Origin: Finegoldia magna ATCC 29328
GTDB lineage: Bacteria > Bacillota > Clostridia > Tissierellales > Peptoniphilaceae
NCBI RefSeq assembly: GCF_000010185.1
Contig: NC_010376.1
Location: 806,001-870,000 of the forward strand
Direction: 5' to 3'
Length of the DNA stretch: 64,000 nucleotides
The translations under genes and the position numbers were made by a program. Positions 45,519 through 56,962 of this stretch are shown in pieces. Numbering within the stretch: position 1 is the stretch's first letter; every line of letters starts with the position of its first letter. The notes beneath the pieces are model-generated. The model saw only the letters and a program-made list of their open reading frames with translations, did not search any database and was not told where the DNA came from.

Positions 45519-46507
45519 GCTAAAATATCGCATATACTATTTTCAATATAATACTTTGAGTTTAAAATATTAGATTTTAAAGTTATTTCTATTTCGTACA
45601 TTTTATGAATAGCAAATCTTAATTGATCATATCTCCAAATTTTAACAAAATTTTGAATTTTGTTTAGCTCATATGATGAAATTTTTAACTTTTTTGTAAT
45701 TTCATTTGGAGATACTTTTAAACGCAACAATTCTTTTAAATATAATAAATTTCTAAACAGTCTAATAATCATATGAAGTGTTTTAAAACTATCTGATGTA
45801 TCATTTATCAGTAAATCTAAATAGTATATTGTCTCAGATAAATTTTTCTGTGCTATTGAATCCGTTAAATCAAATATATTTTTATCATACTGATTTATTA
45901 AAGAATTCAAATCTTGTTCTGTTATTTCTTCTTTTTCTAAGTTTTTAAATTTATCAAGTTCATTATTAACATCAATTAATGTCTTTTCAGAATTTTTAAT
46001 AAGATATAGAGAATACTCAATGAAAATATTAACAATATTATTATTAAGCTTCTTACCTTTTAGATAATTAATTATATATGCTTTGAATTGATTTCTGTTT
46101 AACTTATTGAATTCAATATCAGCACCATAATGTGCTATTTCTTTCAATAATTTCGACTTAAATACATTGCCGTATGATGTTATGATTATCAAAGTATATT
46201 CTGGAATATTTTTAATATAAAGCATCAGCTTGTCAATGTTATCTTTATTTTTAGAAATTCCTGTTTTGCTTAAGTCTACATCATCTATTAAAATAAGCCT
46301 TTTATCACTGAACATAGGAATAGTCTCGGATGAGCTATATATTTTTTCAAAATCTGATAAGTCGTATTCATCAAAACTTTGAGCATTGTAGTGTTCTTTA
46401 ATTAATGATAGATATTTTTCTATATAAAATTTTTCTTCTCCGTGTATCAGTACTAAATTGGATAGTAAATTATTATCTAATTTTTGTTTCGCCAATGAAA
46501 AATCCAT
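45509..46507 (-). CDS. holA: DNA polymerase III subunit delta
   Basis: HolA opens the sliding clamp during loading. The 332 residues fit the family: an N-terminal domain with LVLIHGEEKFYIEKYL (about 18-33), an AAA+-like fold without a working P-loop, DVDLSK near 81, and a helical C-terminal collar domain (HMIIRLFRNLLYLKELLRL near 243). The comEC-holA-rpsT order is standard. It overlaps the end of comEC by 35 bases. Confidence 0.93.
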   Translation of the reverse strand: MDFSLAKQKLDNNLLSNLVLIHGEEKFYIEKYLSLIKEHYNAQSFDEYDLSDFEKIYSSSETIPMFSDKRLILIDDVDLSKTGISKNKDNIDKLMLYIKNIPEYTLIIITSYGNVFKSKLLKEIAHYGADIEFNKLNRNQFKAYIINYLKGKKLNNNIVNIFIEYSLYLIKNSEKTLIDVNNELDKFKNLEKEEITEQDLNSLINQYDKNIFDLTDSIAQKNLSETIYYLDLLINDTSDSFKTLHMIIRLFRNLLYLKELLRLKVSPNEITKKLKISSYELNKIQNFVKIWRYDQLRFAIHKMYEIEITLKSNILNSKYYIENSICDILAKK

Positions 46508-48779
46508 TTTTCACTCCTCTATTTTTAAAGTAAAGCAATATAACAACTGTCGTAATAATCGAATTCTGTTCTTCTACTAGAAAATGAATAATCGAATATT
46601 TATCTCTATTGGCTCTAATAGAATTAAAAAATTTGCTAGAAACAACCTCGATATTTCCATCTAAATCAGTTCTTTTTATAGGGATATTAAGTTTATTTAA
46701 TCTATCTAATGTTTGATGATGTGGGTGTCCATATTCATTCCTTAATCCTACAGAAATAACAGCCAATTTCGGTCTAACTGTTTTTAAAAAATGAGAATCT
46801 GAACTACTTTTACTTCCGTGATGAGAAACTTTTAATATATCAGATTTAATATCATCTTTTAAAATATTTCTTTCATACTCACCAGAAATATCACCCGTAA
46901 TAAGTAATGAAATATTATTAATATATAATTTGTAAACAATAGATTTGTCGTTTTCTTCGTTACTAATCGGTTTATCTATAATCTTAATATCAACATTACC
47001 AATTCTTATATTTTGTTTGTTTCGTAAGCTTACATAAACATTGCCCTGATTGTATTTCTTTTTTAATATTTTGTCTCCATTAATTCTGGATAAAACTATT
47101 GGATTATATGATTTGTTAATATTTATTAGATTTTTACTATGATCCTCATCAAAATGTGTTAAAAACACATACTCAAGGTTATTTAAACCTATTTTATGAA
47201 GATATTCCATAAGATTCTCTCCAGACTTATCTTCTGACTTATAAGATCCTCCCGTATCTATCATAAAGCTTTTAATATATTGTCTAACAAGTAAACAATC
47301 ACCTTGGCCAATATCAACAAAATTTATCTTTGTAATTGGATTTATAATATTTAAAATTAAAGGTAATATTAAACTAAGGAATAACATATTTGTTAGAGTC
47401 TTTTTATTAAAATCATTTAAAGTTTTGATATAGTGCCTATTATATGTTGTAAATAATATTATATAATATAAAATTATCATTAAAATAGAAAAACTCATGA
47501 AATTAGTACTATGTATACCTAAAAAATCAATTGTAGCAAAAATATAGCTTATAGTTTTTAAACACAATTTTATAAGTTGAACAAATATATAATTGATACT
47601 ATTAGGTATCAAAAGTACAATTGCAGTTAATTGGATTACCACTGTAAAAATCGGCAATATAATGGTATTTCCGATAATAAATCCTAAGGTGTATTCATTA
47701 AAAAATCTTAATTGTATCGGTAATAATATTAAATAAACCATTCCAGATAATAAAAAATAATTATATAATTTTTTATTATATTTTTTGAATCTAGGATACA
47801 AATAAATTATGGTAAATGTTGCTAAAAAAGAAAAAATGAATCCAACGTCTAACAAATTATAAGGGTTTATCAGCAAAATAATAATAGCTGCGATTGTTAA
47901 ATTATTTAAATCAAACCAATCTATTTGCATTTGATTAGATAATTCTACTATCACTAACATTATAAAAGCTCTAACAATAGATGAAGGTAAACCTACTGCA
48001 TATTCGTAAATTGCAATTAATATTAGTGAAATCCAAGAAATAAGTTTTCTATTAATCTTAAATATTCCAAATAATTTATTAAAAATGGTATATAAAATTA
48101 TAATATGCAGTCCGCTTATCGCAAATACATGACTAATTCCTAGTGCGTTAACAGCATTTGTATAGTCATCGCTCAAAAAGTTAGAACCTGTAAATACAGA
48201 TTTTAACACTGAAGATTCTTCGCCGTTAAAGTTGGAATCTAATTTAAAAACTATGTGATTTAAAACTAATTTTCTAATTTTTAATAGAGGTGATTTAGAT
48301 TTCCCAATTATTTCTGGATTAGTTCTACAGTATATATCTCCATATATGTTATTTTTTAGCAAATAATTTTTATAGTTAAACATATATGGATTACCATTTG
48401 TGTAAGCTTTATTAACTTTTGATCTGATATTTACTTTATCACCAATTTCTAAATCTTTTTTAGTAGTTACTAAAAATTTTATATTGTTATTATTAGTTAG
48501 CTTTACAATATACTTTTTATTAGACCTATTTTTATTAATTACTACGGCATTAACATCTAAAAATTCATTATCTTTGATTGAATTGTATTTAGCATCAATT
48601 GTATTCAAATGAATTATAGTCAAAAAAAGTACTAATAAAGATATAATAAGTTTCTTTTTATCTTTAAATAAAACTATACCTGTTACCACTACATCAATTG
48701 CAATAAATATAGGATTAAAATATATGTATAAAATTGTTGCTGAAATTATCTGTATCAAAATGATTGTAGTGATTAGCAT
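46473..48779 (-). CDS. comEC: DNA internalisation channel ComEC/Rec2
   Basis: ComEC forms the membrane channel for single-stranded DNA uptake in transformation. The 768 residues have N-terminal membrane helices with a DUF4131-like OB region (about 60-160), and the Competence domain (SVFTGSNFLSDDYTNAVNALGISHVFAISGLHI near 190-222, written here as SHVFAISGLHI). Many helices follow, then a C-terminal metallo-beta-lactamase-like domain with DIGQGDCLL, LTHFDEDH and VSHHGSKSS (near 480-650). The last residues run into holA and are longer than usual. All parts are intact. Confidence 0.93.
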   Translation of the reverse strand: MLITTIILIQIISATILYIYFNPIFIAIDVVVTGIVLFKDKKKLIISLLVLFLTIIHLNTIDAKYNSIKDNEFLDVNAVVINKNRSNKKYIVKLTNNNNIKFLVTTKKDLEIGDKVNIRSKVNKAYTNGNPYMFNYKNYLLKNNIYGDIYCRTNPEIIGKSKSPLLKIRKLVLNHIVFKLDSNFNGEESSVLKSVFTGSNFLSDDYTNAVNALGISHVFAISGLHIIILYTIFNKLFGIFKINRKLISWISLILIAIYEYAVGLPSSIVRAFIMLVIVELSNQMQIDWFDLNNLTIAAIIILLINPYNLLDVGFIFSFLATFTIIYLYPRFKKYNKKLYNYFLLSGMVYLILLPIQLRFFNEYTLGFIIGNTIILPIFTVVIQLTAIVLLIPNSINYIFVQLIKLCLKTISYIFATIDFLGIHSTNFMSFSILMIILYYIILFTTYNRHYIKTLNDFNKKTLTNMLFLSLILPLILNIINPITKINFVDIGQGDCLLVRQYIKSFMIDTGGSYKSEDKSGENLMEYLHKIGLNNLEYVFLTHFDEDHSKNLININKSYNPIVLSRINGDKILKKKYNQGNVYVSLRNKQNIRIGNVDIKIIDKPISNEENDKSIVYKLYINNISLLITGDISGEYERNILKDDIKSDILKVSHHGSKSSSDSHFLKTVRPKLAVISVGLRNEYGHPHHQTLDRLNKLNIPIKRTDLDGNIEVVSSKFFNSIRANRDKYSIIHFLVEEQNSIITTVVILLYFKNRGVKNGFFIGETKIR

Positions 48780-48795
48780 TTTACACCTAATTAAT

Positions 48796-48824
48796 AGGAA
48801 TCACAGCAATTAGCTGTGATTCCT
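48796..48824 (-). terminator. Terminator after eno
   Basis: AGGAATCACAGC (48796-48807) and GCTGTGATTCCT (48813-48824) form a perfect 12-bp stem with an AATTA loop just after eno. The U-tract on the minus strand is poor (ATTAATTAGG). Confidence 0.7.
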
Positions 48825-48831
48825 GATATGT

Positions 48832-51657
<2,826 letters not shown>

Positions 51658-51668
<11 letters not shown>

Positions 51669-52413
51669 AATTAATAAGTTTAGAAAAACTTTCAGCTTCT
51701 AAACTTGCACCCCCTACTAAAGCTCCATCAATGTCCTCTTTTGACATTATGTCCAATATATTTTCAGGTTTTACACTTCCACCATATTGTATCCTAACTG
51801 AATCTGCTAAATCTTTGCTATACATTTTCGACAATAAATTCCTGATAAATTTACACATAGATTGAGCATCATCACTAGAAGCTGTCTTTCCAGTTCCAAT
51901 AGCCCATATAGGTTCATAAGCAATGACTAATTTGGACATTATGTCCTTCTCATTTATCCCTTTCAAGTCTAATCTGATTTGTGATTCAACTACCTCTTCG
52001 TGTCTATTGGATTCTCTTTGTTCTAAATTTTCTCCGCAACAAAGTATTGGTTTAATATCGTGTTTTAATGCAGATGCTATTTTTTTATTTAATAATTCGT
52101 CATCTTCTTTAAATATGGTTCTTCTTTCAGAATGACCAATTATAACATAGTCAATGCCCAAATCTTTAAGCATATTTGGAGAAACTTCTCCAGTAAAAGC
52201 ACCACATTCTTCATAATACATATTTTGTGCGCCTGTAGAAATATTTGAATTTCTTAAATCTTCAGTAAGTGTTTTTAAAGACGTGAATGGAGATATAATA
52301 CAAGCTTCAACATTATCAGAAATATCTAAACATTTTAAATCATTTATAAACTGCTTAGTTTCTCCGTCAGTCTTGTTCATTTTCCAATTTCCTGCAATTA
52401 AAGGTTTTCTCAT
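51658..52413 (-). CDS. tpiA: Triosephosphate isomerase
   Basis: TpiA interconverts dihydroxyacetone phosphate and glyceraldehyde 3-phosphate. The 251 residues show IAGNWKMNKT (5-14), IIGHSERR near 94 (catalytic His), AYEPIWAIGTGKTAS near 166 (catalytic Glu) and YGGSVKPEN near 212. ATG 52413 is chosen because GAGAG precedes it and the length is standard. Upstream in-frame starts would overlap pgk and have no site. Confidence 0.97.
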
Positions 52414-52417
52414 AATA

Positions 52418-53605
52418 TTATCTCTCATCAATACAATCTATACCTGGTAAAACTTTGCCTTCTAGGAATTCTAAAGAAGCACCTCCACCAGTTGAAACAT
52501 GTGTTACTTTATCTTTATTTCCAGATTTTGCAATTGCTGATGCGCTATCTCCACCGCCAACGATAGTTATAGCTTTTGATTTCACTAAAGAATTTGCAAT
52601 TTCAAAAGTACCTTTACTAAATTGTTCAATTTCAAATACTCCCATAGGTCCATTCCATACAATGGTTTTTGACTTTTGTATTTCTTCATCAAATATCTTT
52701 ATTGTTTTAGTACCTATATCAAATCCAGCTATATCATCTGTAAAATCATCAATATTGATTACTTTAGAATCTGATTCTTCAGTCATTTCTTTAGCTACTA
52801 CAAAGTCAACAGGCAAGAAGATTTTAACACCTTTTTCTTGAGCTTTTTCTAAAAGAGATTTTGCTAGATCTAATTTATCTTCTTCAATCAATGATTTTCC
52901 CACATTTTTGCCTTGTGACTTAATAAAAGTAAATGCCATAGCACCACCTATTAATATTGTATCAACTTTATCTAATAGATTTTCTATAACACCTATTTTA
53001 TCAGAAACCTTTGCGCCACCCAATATTGCTGTAAATGGTCTTTCAGGATTTTCTAGAGCTTTACCCATTATTTCTATTTCTTTTTGAACTAAAAATCCTA
53101 CAGCACTTGGTAAAAATTTCGAAACACCAACATTTGAAGCGTGAGCCCTATGACTAGTTCCAAAAGCATCATTGACATATAAATCAGCTAATTGTGATAA
53201 TTCTTTAGAAAATGTTTGATCATTCTTTTCTTCTTCTTTTCTAAACCTTGTATTTTGAATTAGCATAATTTCTTTAGGTTGCAATTTTTTACTTTCTTCA
53301 ATAACAGAATCGTCAACGACTTTGTCACTATCTATAAACTTTACGTCTTGTCCAATCATTTCTGAAAGCTTTTGTGCGACTGGTTTCAATGAGAACTCAG
53401 GTTTAGGTTCTCCTTTTGGTCTGCCTAGATGACTCATTAAAATAACTTTTGCATTGTTATCAATTAAATACTTTATTGTAGTTAATGAGGCTTCTATTCT
53501 ATTTGTATCAGTAATTATACCTTCTTTAATAGGGACATTAAAATCTACTCTTACAAGTACCCTTTTATTTTCAACATTTAAATCTTTTAGTGTTTTTTTA
53601 TTCAT
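52418..53605 (-). CDS. pgk: Phosphoglycerate kinase
   Basis: Pgk makes ATP from 1,3-bisphosphoglycerate. The 395 residues show RVLVRVDFNVPIKEG (about 15-29), LMSHLGRPKGE near 56, LYVNDAFGTSHRAHAS near 147, ILGGAKVSDKIGVIENL near 195 and the ATP-binding VGGGDSASAI near 344. A long hairpin separates it from gap. Confidence 0.98.
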   Translation of the reverse strand: MNKKTLKDLNVENKRVLVRVDFNVPIKEGIITDTNRIEASLTTIKYLIDNNAKVILMSHLGRPKGEPKPEFSLKPVAQKLSEMIGQDVKFIDSDKVVDDSVIEESKKLQPKEIMLIQNTRFRKEEEKNDQTFSKELSQLADLYVNDAFGTSHRAHASNVGVSKFLPSAVGFLVQKEIEIMGKALENPERPFTAILGGAKVSDKIGVIENLLDKVDTILIGGAMAFTFIKSQGKNVGKSLIEEDKLDLAKSLLEKAQEKGVKIFLPVDFVVAKEMTEESDSKVINIDDFTDDIAGFDIGTKTIKIFDEEIQKSKTIVWNGPMGVFEIEQFSKGTFEIANSLVKSKAITIVGGGDSASAIAKSGNKDKVTHVSTGGGASLEFLEGKVLPGIDCIDER

Positions 53606-53624
53606 AGATTAACCTTTCTTTGAA

Positions 53625-53660
53625 AAGAGTCGATTGTAAAATATTTTACCATCGACTCTT
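53625..53660 (-). repeat. 36-base near-perfect inverted repeat between gap and pgk
   Basis: AAGAGTCGAT-T-GTAAAAT (53625-53642) pairs with ATTTTAC-C-ATCGACTCTT (53643-53660), 17 pairs with one mismatch. On the minus strand no U-run follows (TTCAAAGAAAGG), so it does not look like a terminator. It could be an mRNA processing or stabilising hairpin. Confidence 0.75.
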
Positions 53661-53670
53661 AATTGTTTTA

Positions 53671-54672
53671 TTATCTTGTAGCTATTATTTTTGCTAAATC
53701 AAATACTCTTGAACTATAACCCCATTCGTTATCATACCAAGAAGCAATTTTTACCATATTACCTAATGCGTATGTCATATCAGCATCAAATATTGAACTT
53801 CTTTCATCTCCGATAATATCAGAAGATACTAATTGATCTTCAGAATATCCTAAGATTCCTTTCAATTCACCTTCACTAGCTTTTTTCATTGCATTATTAA
53901 TTTCTTCTTTTGTAACTTCCTTACCTAAAAGAACAGTTAAATCTGTAATAGATCCAGTAGGAGTTGGTACACGAACTGCTAGTCCAGTCATTTTACCTTC
54001 TAATTGAGGAAGAACTTTACCAACTGCTTTCGCAGCACCTGTTGTAGTTGGAATCATACTCAATGCAGCTGCCCTCGCACGTCTTAAATCTTTATGGTGA
54101 GCATCTTGAATATTTTGATCGTTTGTATATGCATGGATTGTTGTCATTAATCCTTTTTCAATTCCAAATTCATCATCTAATACTTTAGCAACAGGAGCCA
54201 AGCAATTAGTTGTGCATGATGCATTTGAAACAATGTCATCAGTTTCAGGATTGTATTCTTTATCATTAACACCAACAACAATCATTTTTACATCAGATTT
54301 TCCTGGAGCAGTCAATAATACTTTTTTAGCACCAGCTTTAAGATGTTTTGATAAGCCTTCCTTATCTTTAAATGCACCTGTAGAATCGATAACTAAATCA
54401 ACACCCAATTCTTTCCATGGCAATTCTTCTGGATTTCTACTATTAACTACCTTAATCTCTTTTCCACCTATTTTAATTTTGTCATCTGCAATTACTTCAA
54501 CTTCTTTTTCAAAAGTACGATAAATTGAATCAAATTTTAAAAGGTGAGCATTTGTTTTTAAGTCACTTGTAATGTTTAATGCTACTAATTCGAGATCAGG
54601 ATCATTTTTTTGCATCAAAATCCTAGTCACATCTCTACCTATTCTTCCAAATCCACTAATTGCTACTTTCAT
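53671..54672 (-). CDS. gap: Glyceraldehyde-3-phosphate dehydrogenase (NAD-type)
   Basis: Gap oxidises glyceraldehyde 3-phosphate to 1,3-bisphosphoglycerate with NAD. The 333 residues show the NAD-binding ISGFGRIGRDVTRIL (about 4-18), the catalytic cysteine in SNASCTTNCLAP near 150, RRARAAALSMIPTTTGAAKAV near 197 and ASWYDNEWGYSSRV near 312. It heads the operon, with GGAGG before the ATG. A TATAAT at 54709-54714 (minus strand) is a candidate -10. No cggR regulator lies upstream, unlike Bacillus. Confidence 0.98.
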   Translation of the reverse strand: MKVAISGFGRIGRDVTRILMQKNDPDLELVALNITSDLKTNAHLLKFDSIYRTFEKEVEVIADDKIKIGGKEIKVVNSRNPEELPWKELGVDLVIDSTGAFKDKEGLSKHLKAGAKKVLLTAPGKSDVKMIVVGVNDKEYNPETDDIVSNASCTTNCLAPVAKVLDDEFGIEKGLMTTIHAYTNDQNIQDAHHKDLRRARAAALSMIPTTTGAAKAVGKVLPQLEGKMTGLAVRVPTPTGSITDLTVLLGKEVTKEEINNAMKKASEGELKGILGYSEDQLVSSDIIGDERSSIFDADMTYALGNMVKIASWYDNEWGYSSRVFDLAKIIATR

Positions 54673-54745
54673 TTATTCCTCCTTGAATATTTCTTGTTAC
54701 ATACTTTTATTATATACCCGTTTTTCGTTTTTTTAAATCAATATA

Positions 54746-56344
54746 TTATACTTCAATATGAAGTGTATAATTTGATATATTCGTACAGTGGTCAGATATT
54801 CTTTCTAAGTTTGATAAAATATCTAGGAAATTTACACCAACTGTTGGATCACATTCATTATTATTAATTCTTTTAATATGATTATGTCTATATTTTTTCT
54901 CTAAAAAGTCCACATTATTTTCTATATTTGCAACTTTAGAAGCAAGCGATTGATCGTTGTTTTTGAATGCCATAGTTGAATCAATTATAGCATTTTCAAC
55001 ATTAGTATATAAATCTTTATACTCATCTATAGCTATCTTGCTAAATTCTTTGTCTTCATCGAAAATAAGAGTAACTATTCCACATATGTTCTCAACATGG
55101 TCTCCTATCCTTTCAAGGTCGTTTAGCATGTCTTGCATTATGAATATTTGTGTATGCTCTTGATCAGAAATAGATTTATTAGACAATTTCACTAAATATT
55201 CCACAATATGTTTTTCTAAATTATTAATTCTTTTTTCTTCTTCTAATATTTTTGTTTTCAACTTTTTATTACCGGTCATGAAGTATTCATCTACATTCTT
55301 GAAGTTTTGATAAACTATATCGCTCATTCTATTTACCTCAAGTCTTGCTTGTTCAACCGCAATAGATGGAGTTTCTAAAATTCTATCATCTAAATATTGT
55401 AAATCTTTAGCATGCTCTTCACCAGGAACAATTTTCATTGCCGCTTTTACTAAAAAGCTTGATACTGGAAGTTGCAATGCTACGTTTACAATATTAAAGA
55501 GTGTATGATAGTTTGCTATTTGTCTAGATACATTAAGTGGAGTAAGCATATAAACAATATTTTGAATTATTTTATTCAAAAATACTAATACGACAACTGT
55601 ACCTATTAGATTGAATAATAAGTGAATAATCGCCGCTCTTTTTGCATTTTTCCCTGCGCCTATTGAAGACAATAGTGCCGTTGTTGTTGTACCAATATTT
55701 CCACCCAGTAATAAAGGCGCTGCTTGATTGATTGATAATAGTCCTTGCTTCCCTAACGCTTGTATTAAACCTATGGATGCTGAAGATGATTGTACAGCTG
55801 TAGTTAAAAAGAATCCAACAAAAACACCAATTATTGGAGAATTAAGTTTAAGTAGTGCATTTTTAAACCATAATTCTTTTGATAGAGGATTTAACCCATC
55901 GCCCATTGTATTCATTCCGATGAAAATTAAACCTAAACCAACAAAAACCTCACCTAAGTTCTTTTTCCTGTCATCTTTCGCACTCATATATAAAAGTACT
56001 CCAAATGCAACAATTAATGGGGCATATTTTGCAATATCAAATGCGATGATTTGAGCAGTAATAGTTGTACCGACATTAGCACCGATAATTACACCTACAG
56101 CTTGATTTAAGGGCATAATACCAGCGTTTACAAAACCTACTACCATTACTGTTGCTGCGGATGATGATTGTATAACCATAGTAACAATAATACCTAAAAG
56201 TACCCCTATATATTTGTTTCTAGTTAATGATCCTACTATCATTTTTAATTTATTACCTGACGATTTTTGAAGGCCCTCTCCCATTATTGTCATGCCGAAC
56301 AAGAATAATGCTAAACCACCTAAAACCGGAGTTATAATTTCCAT
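54746..56344 (-). CDS. Na/Pi cotransporter family protein with PhoU domain
   Basis: This 532-residue protein has about eight membrane helices with two inverted Na/Pi repeats marked by VIQSSSAATVMVVGFVNAG near 60 and AVQSSSASIGLIQALG near 185. A cytoplasmic PhoU-like helical domain (about 330-532, two repeats near ERIGDHVENIC and ERISDHCTNIS) follows. It is likely a sodium-coupled phosphate importer, with the PhoU part possibly regulating it. It follows trmL by 8 bases and probably shares its promoter, which has Pho-box-like repeats. Confidence 0.9.
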   Translation of the reverse strand: MEIITPVLGGLALFLFGMTIMGEGLQKSSGNKLKMIVGSLTRNKYIGVLLGIIVTMVIQSSSAATVMVVGFVNAGIMPLNQAVGVIIGANVGTTITAQIIAFDIAKYAPLIVAFGVLLYMSAKDDRKKNLGEVFVGLGLIFIGMNTMGDGLNPLSKELWFKNALLKLNSPIIGVFVGFFLTTAVQSSSASIGLIQALGKQGLLSINQAAPLLLGGNIGTTTTALLSSIGAGKNAKRAAIIHLLFNLIGTVVVLVFLNKIIQNIVYMLTPLNVSRQIANYHTLFNIVNVALQLPVSSFLVKAAMKIVPGEEHAKDLQYLDDRILETPSIAVEQARLEVNRMSDIVYQNFKNVDEYFMTGNKKLKTKILEEEKRINNLEKHIVEYLVKLSNKSISDQEHTQIFIMQDMLNDLERIGDHVENICGIVTLIFDEDKEFSKIAIDEYKDLYTNVENAIIDSTMAFKNNDQSLASKVANIENNVDFLEKKYRHNHIKRINNNECDPTVGVNFLDILSNLERISDHCTNISNYTLHIEV

Positions 56345-56352
56345 AAAACCTC

Positions 56353-56820
56353 CTATTTCAATCCCGGAAAATTAATTTGTCTCAATGCTTCAAACAATAC
56401 TATATTGCAAGAATTTGCTAAATTCAAAGATCTGTCTATTTCCATATTCATAGGGATTTTTATGGAATGCTCTTTATGTTTACTTACCAAATCTTTGTCT
56501 ATTCCTGAAGATTCTTTTCCAAACACCAAATAATCTCCATCTTTATACTCCACTTCATGATAATAATGGGTTGCAAAAGTTTCAACATAAAAAACTCTAT
56601 CATTTCCTTTTATGTATTCCAAAAATTCATCAATATCATCATGAATAACTAAATCAACTTTATCCCAATAATCCATTCCAGACCTTTTTAATAATTTATC
56701 ATCCAATCTAAAACTAAAAGGTCTAACTAAATGTAACCTCGTATTGGTAAGAACACAAGTTCTTCCAATATTTCCAGTATTTGATGGCTTTTCTGGCTCT
56801 AATAGAACAATATTTAACAT
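56353..56820 (-). CDS. trmL: tRNA (cytidine(34)-2'-O)-methyltransferase TrmL
   Basis: TrmL 2'-O-methylates the wobble base of certain leucine tRNAs. The 155-residue SPOUT protein shows LLEPEKPSNTGNIGRTC (6-22), LVFGKESSGID near 102, and IPMNMEIDRSLNLANSCNIVLFEALRQ near 120 (only the NLANS core is needed for recognition). ATG 56820 follows AGAGG; a GTG 6 bases earlier lies inside that site. Confidence 0.92.
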   Translation of the reverse strand: MLNIVLLEPEKPSNTGNIGRTCVLTNTRLHLVRPFSFRLDDKLLKRSGMDYWDKVDLVIHDDIDEFLEYIKGNDRVFYVETFATHYYHEVEYKDGDYLVFGKESSGIDKDLVSKHKEHSIKIPMNMEIDRSLNLANSCNIVLFEALRQINFPGLK

Positions 56821-56829
56821 ATCCACCTC

Positions 56830-56868
56830 TTAACAATCTCATAACTATTCTCTAACAATCCCATAAAA
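56830..56868. repeat. 11-bp-phased TAAC repeats in the trmL leader (Pho-box-like)
   Basis: TTAACA (56830), ATAACT (56841), CTAACA (56852) and ATAAAA (56863) recur at exact 11-bp steps. The 14-base units at 56831 and 56853 match at 13 positions. PhoP boxes are tandem TT(A/T/C)ACA hexamers on the same phase. They lie just downstream of the -10. Confidence 0.6.
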
Positions 56869-56897
56869 AATATACCATAAAAGAAATAGTATTTCAA
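56869..56897 (-). promoter_or_regulatory. trmL-Na/Pi cotransporter promoter
   Basis: On the minus strand, TTGAAA (56892-56897), a 17-bp spacer and TATATT (56869-56874), with TGG before the -10. Confidence 0.75.
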
Positions 56898-56916
56898 TTT
56901 TAATAATGAATAAAAT

Positions 56917-56960
56917 TTTAAAATAAAAGACCATCTACACAAAAAAGTAGACGGTCTTTT
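56917..56960 (-). terminator. Terminator after tkt
   Basis: AAAAGACCATCTAC (56925-56938) pairs with GTAGACGGTCTTTT (56947-56960), 14 pairs with one G-U in the minus-strand RNA, then a U-rich tract. Confidence 0.88.
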
Positions 56961-56962
56961 AA

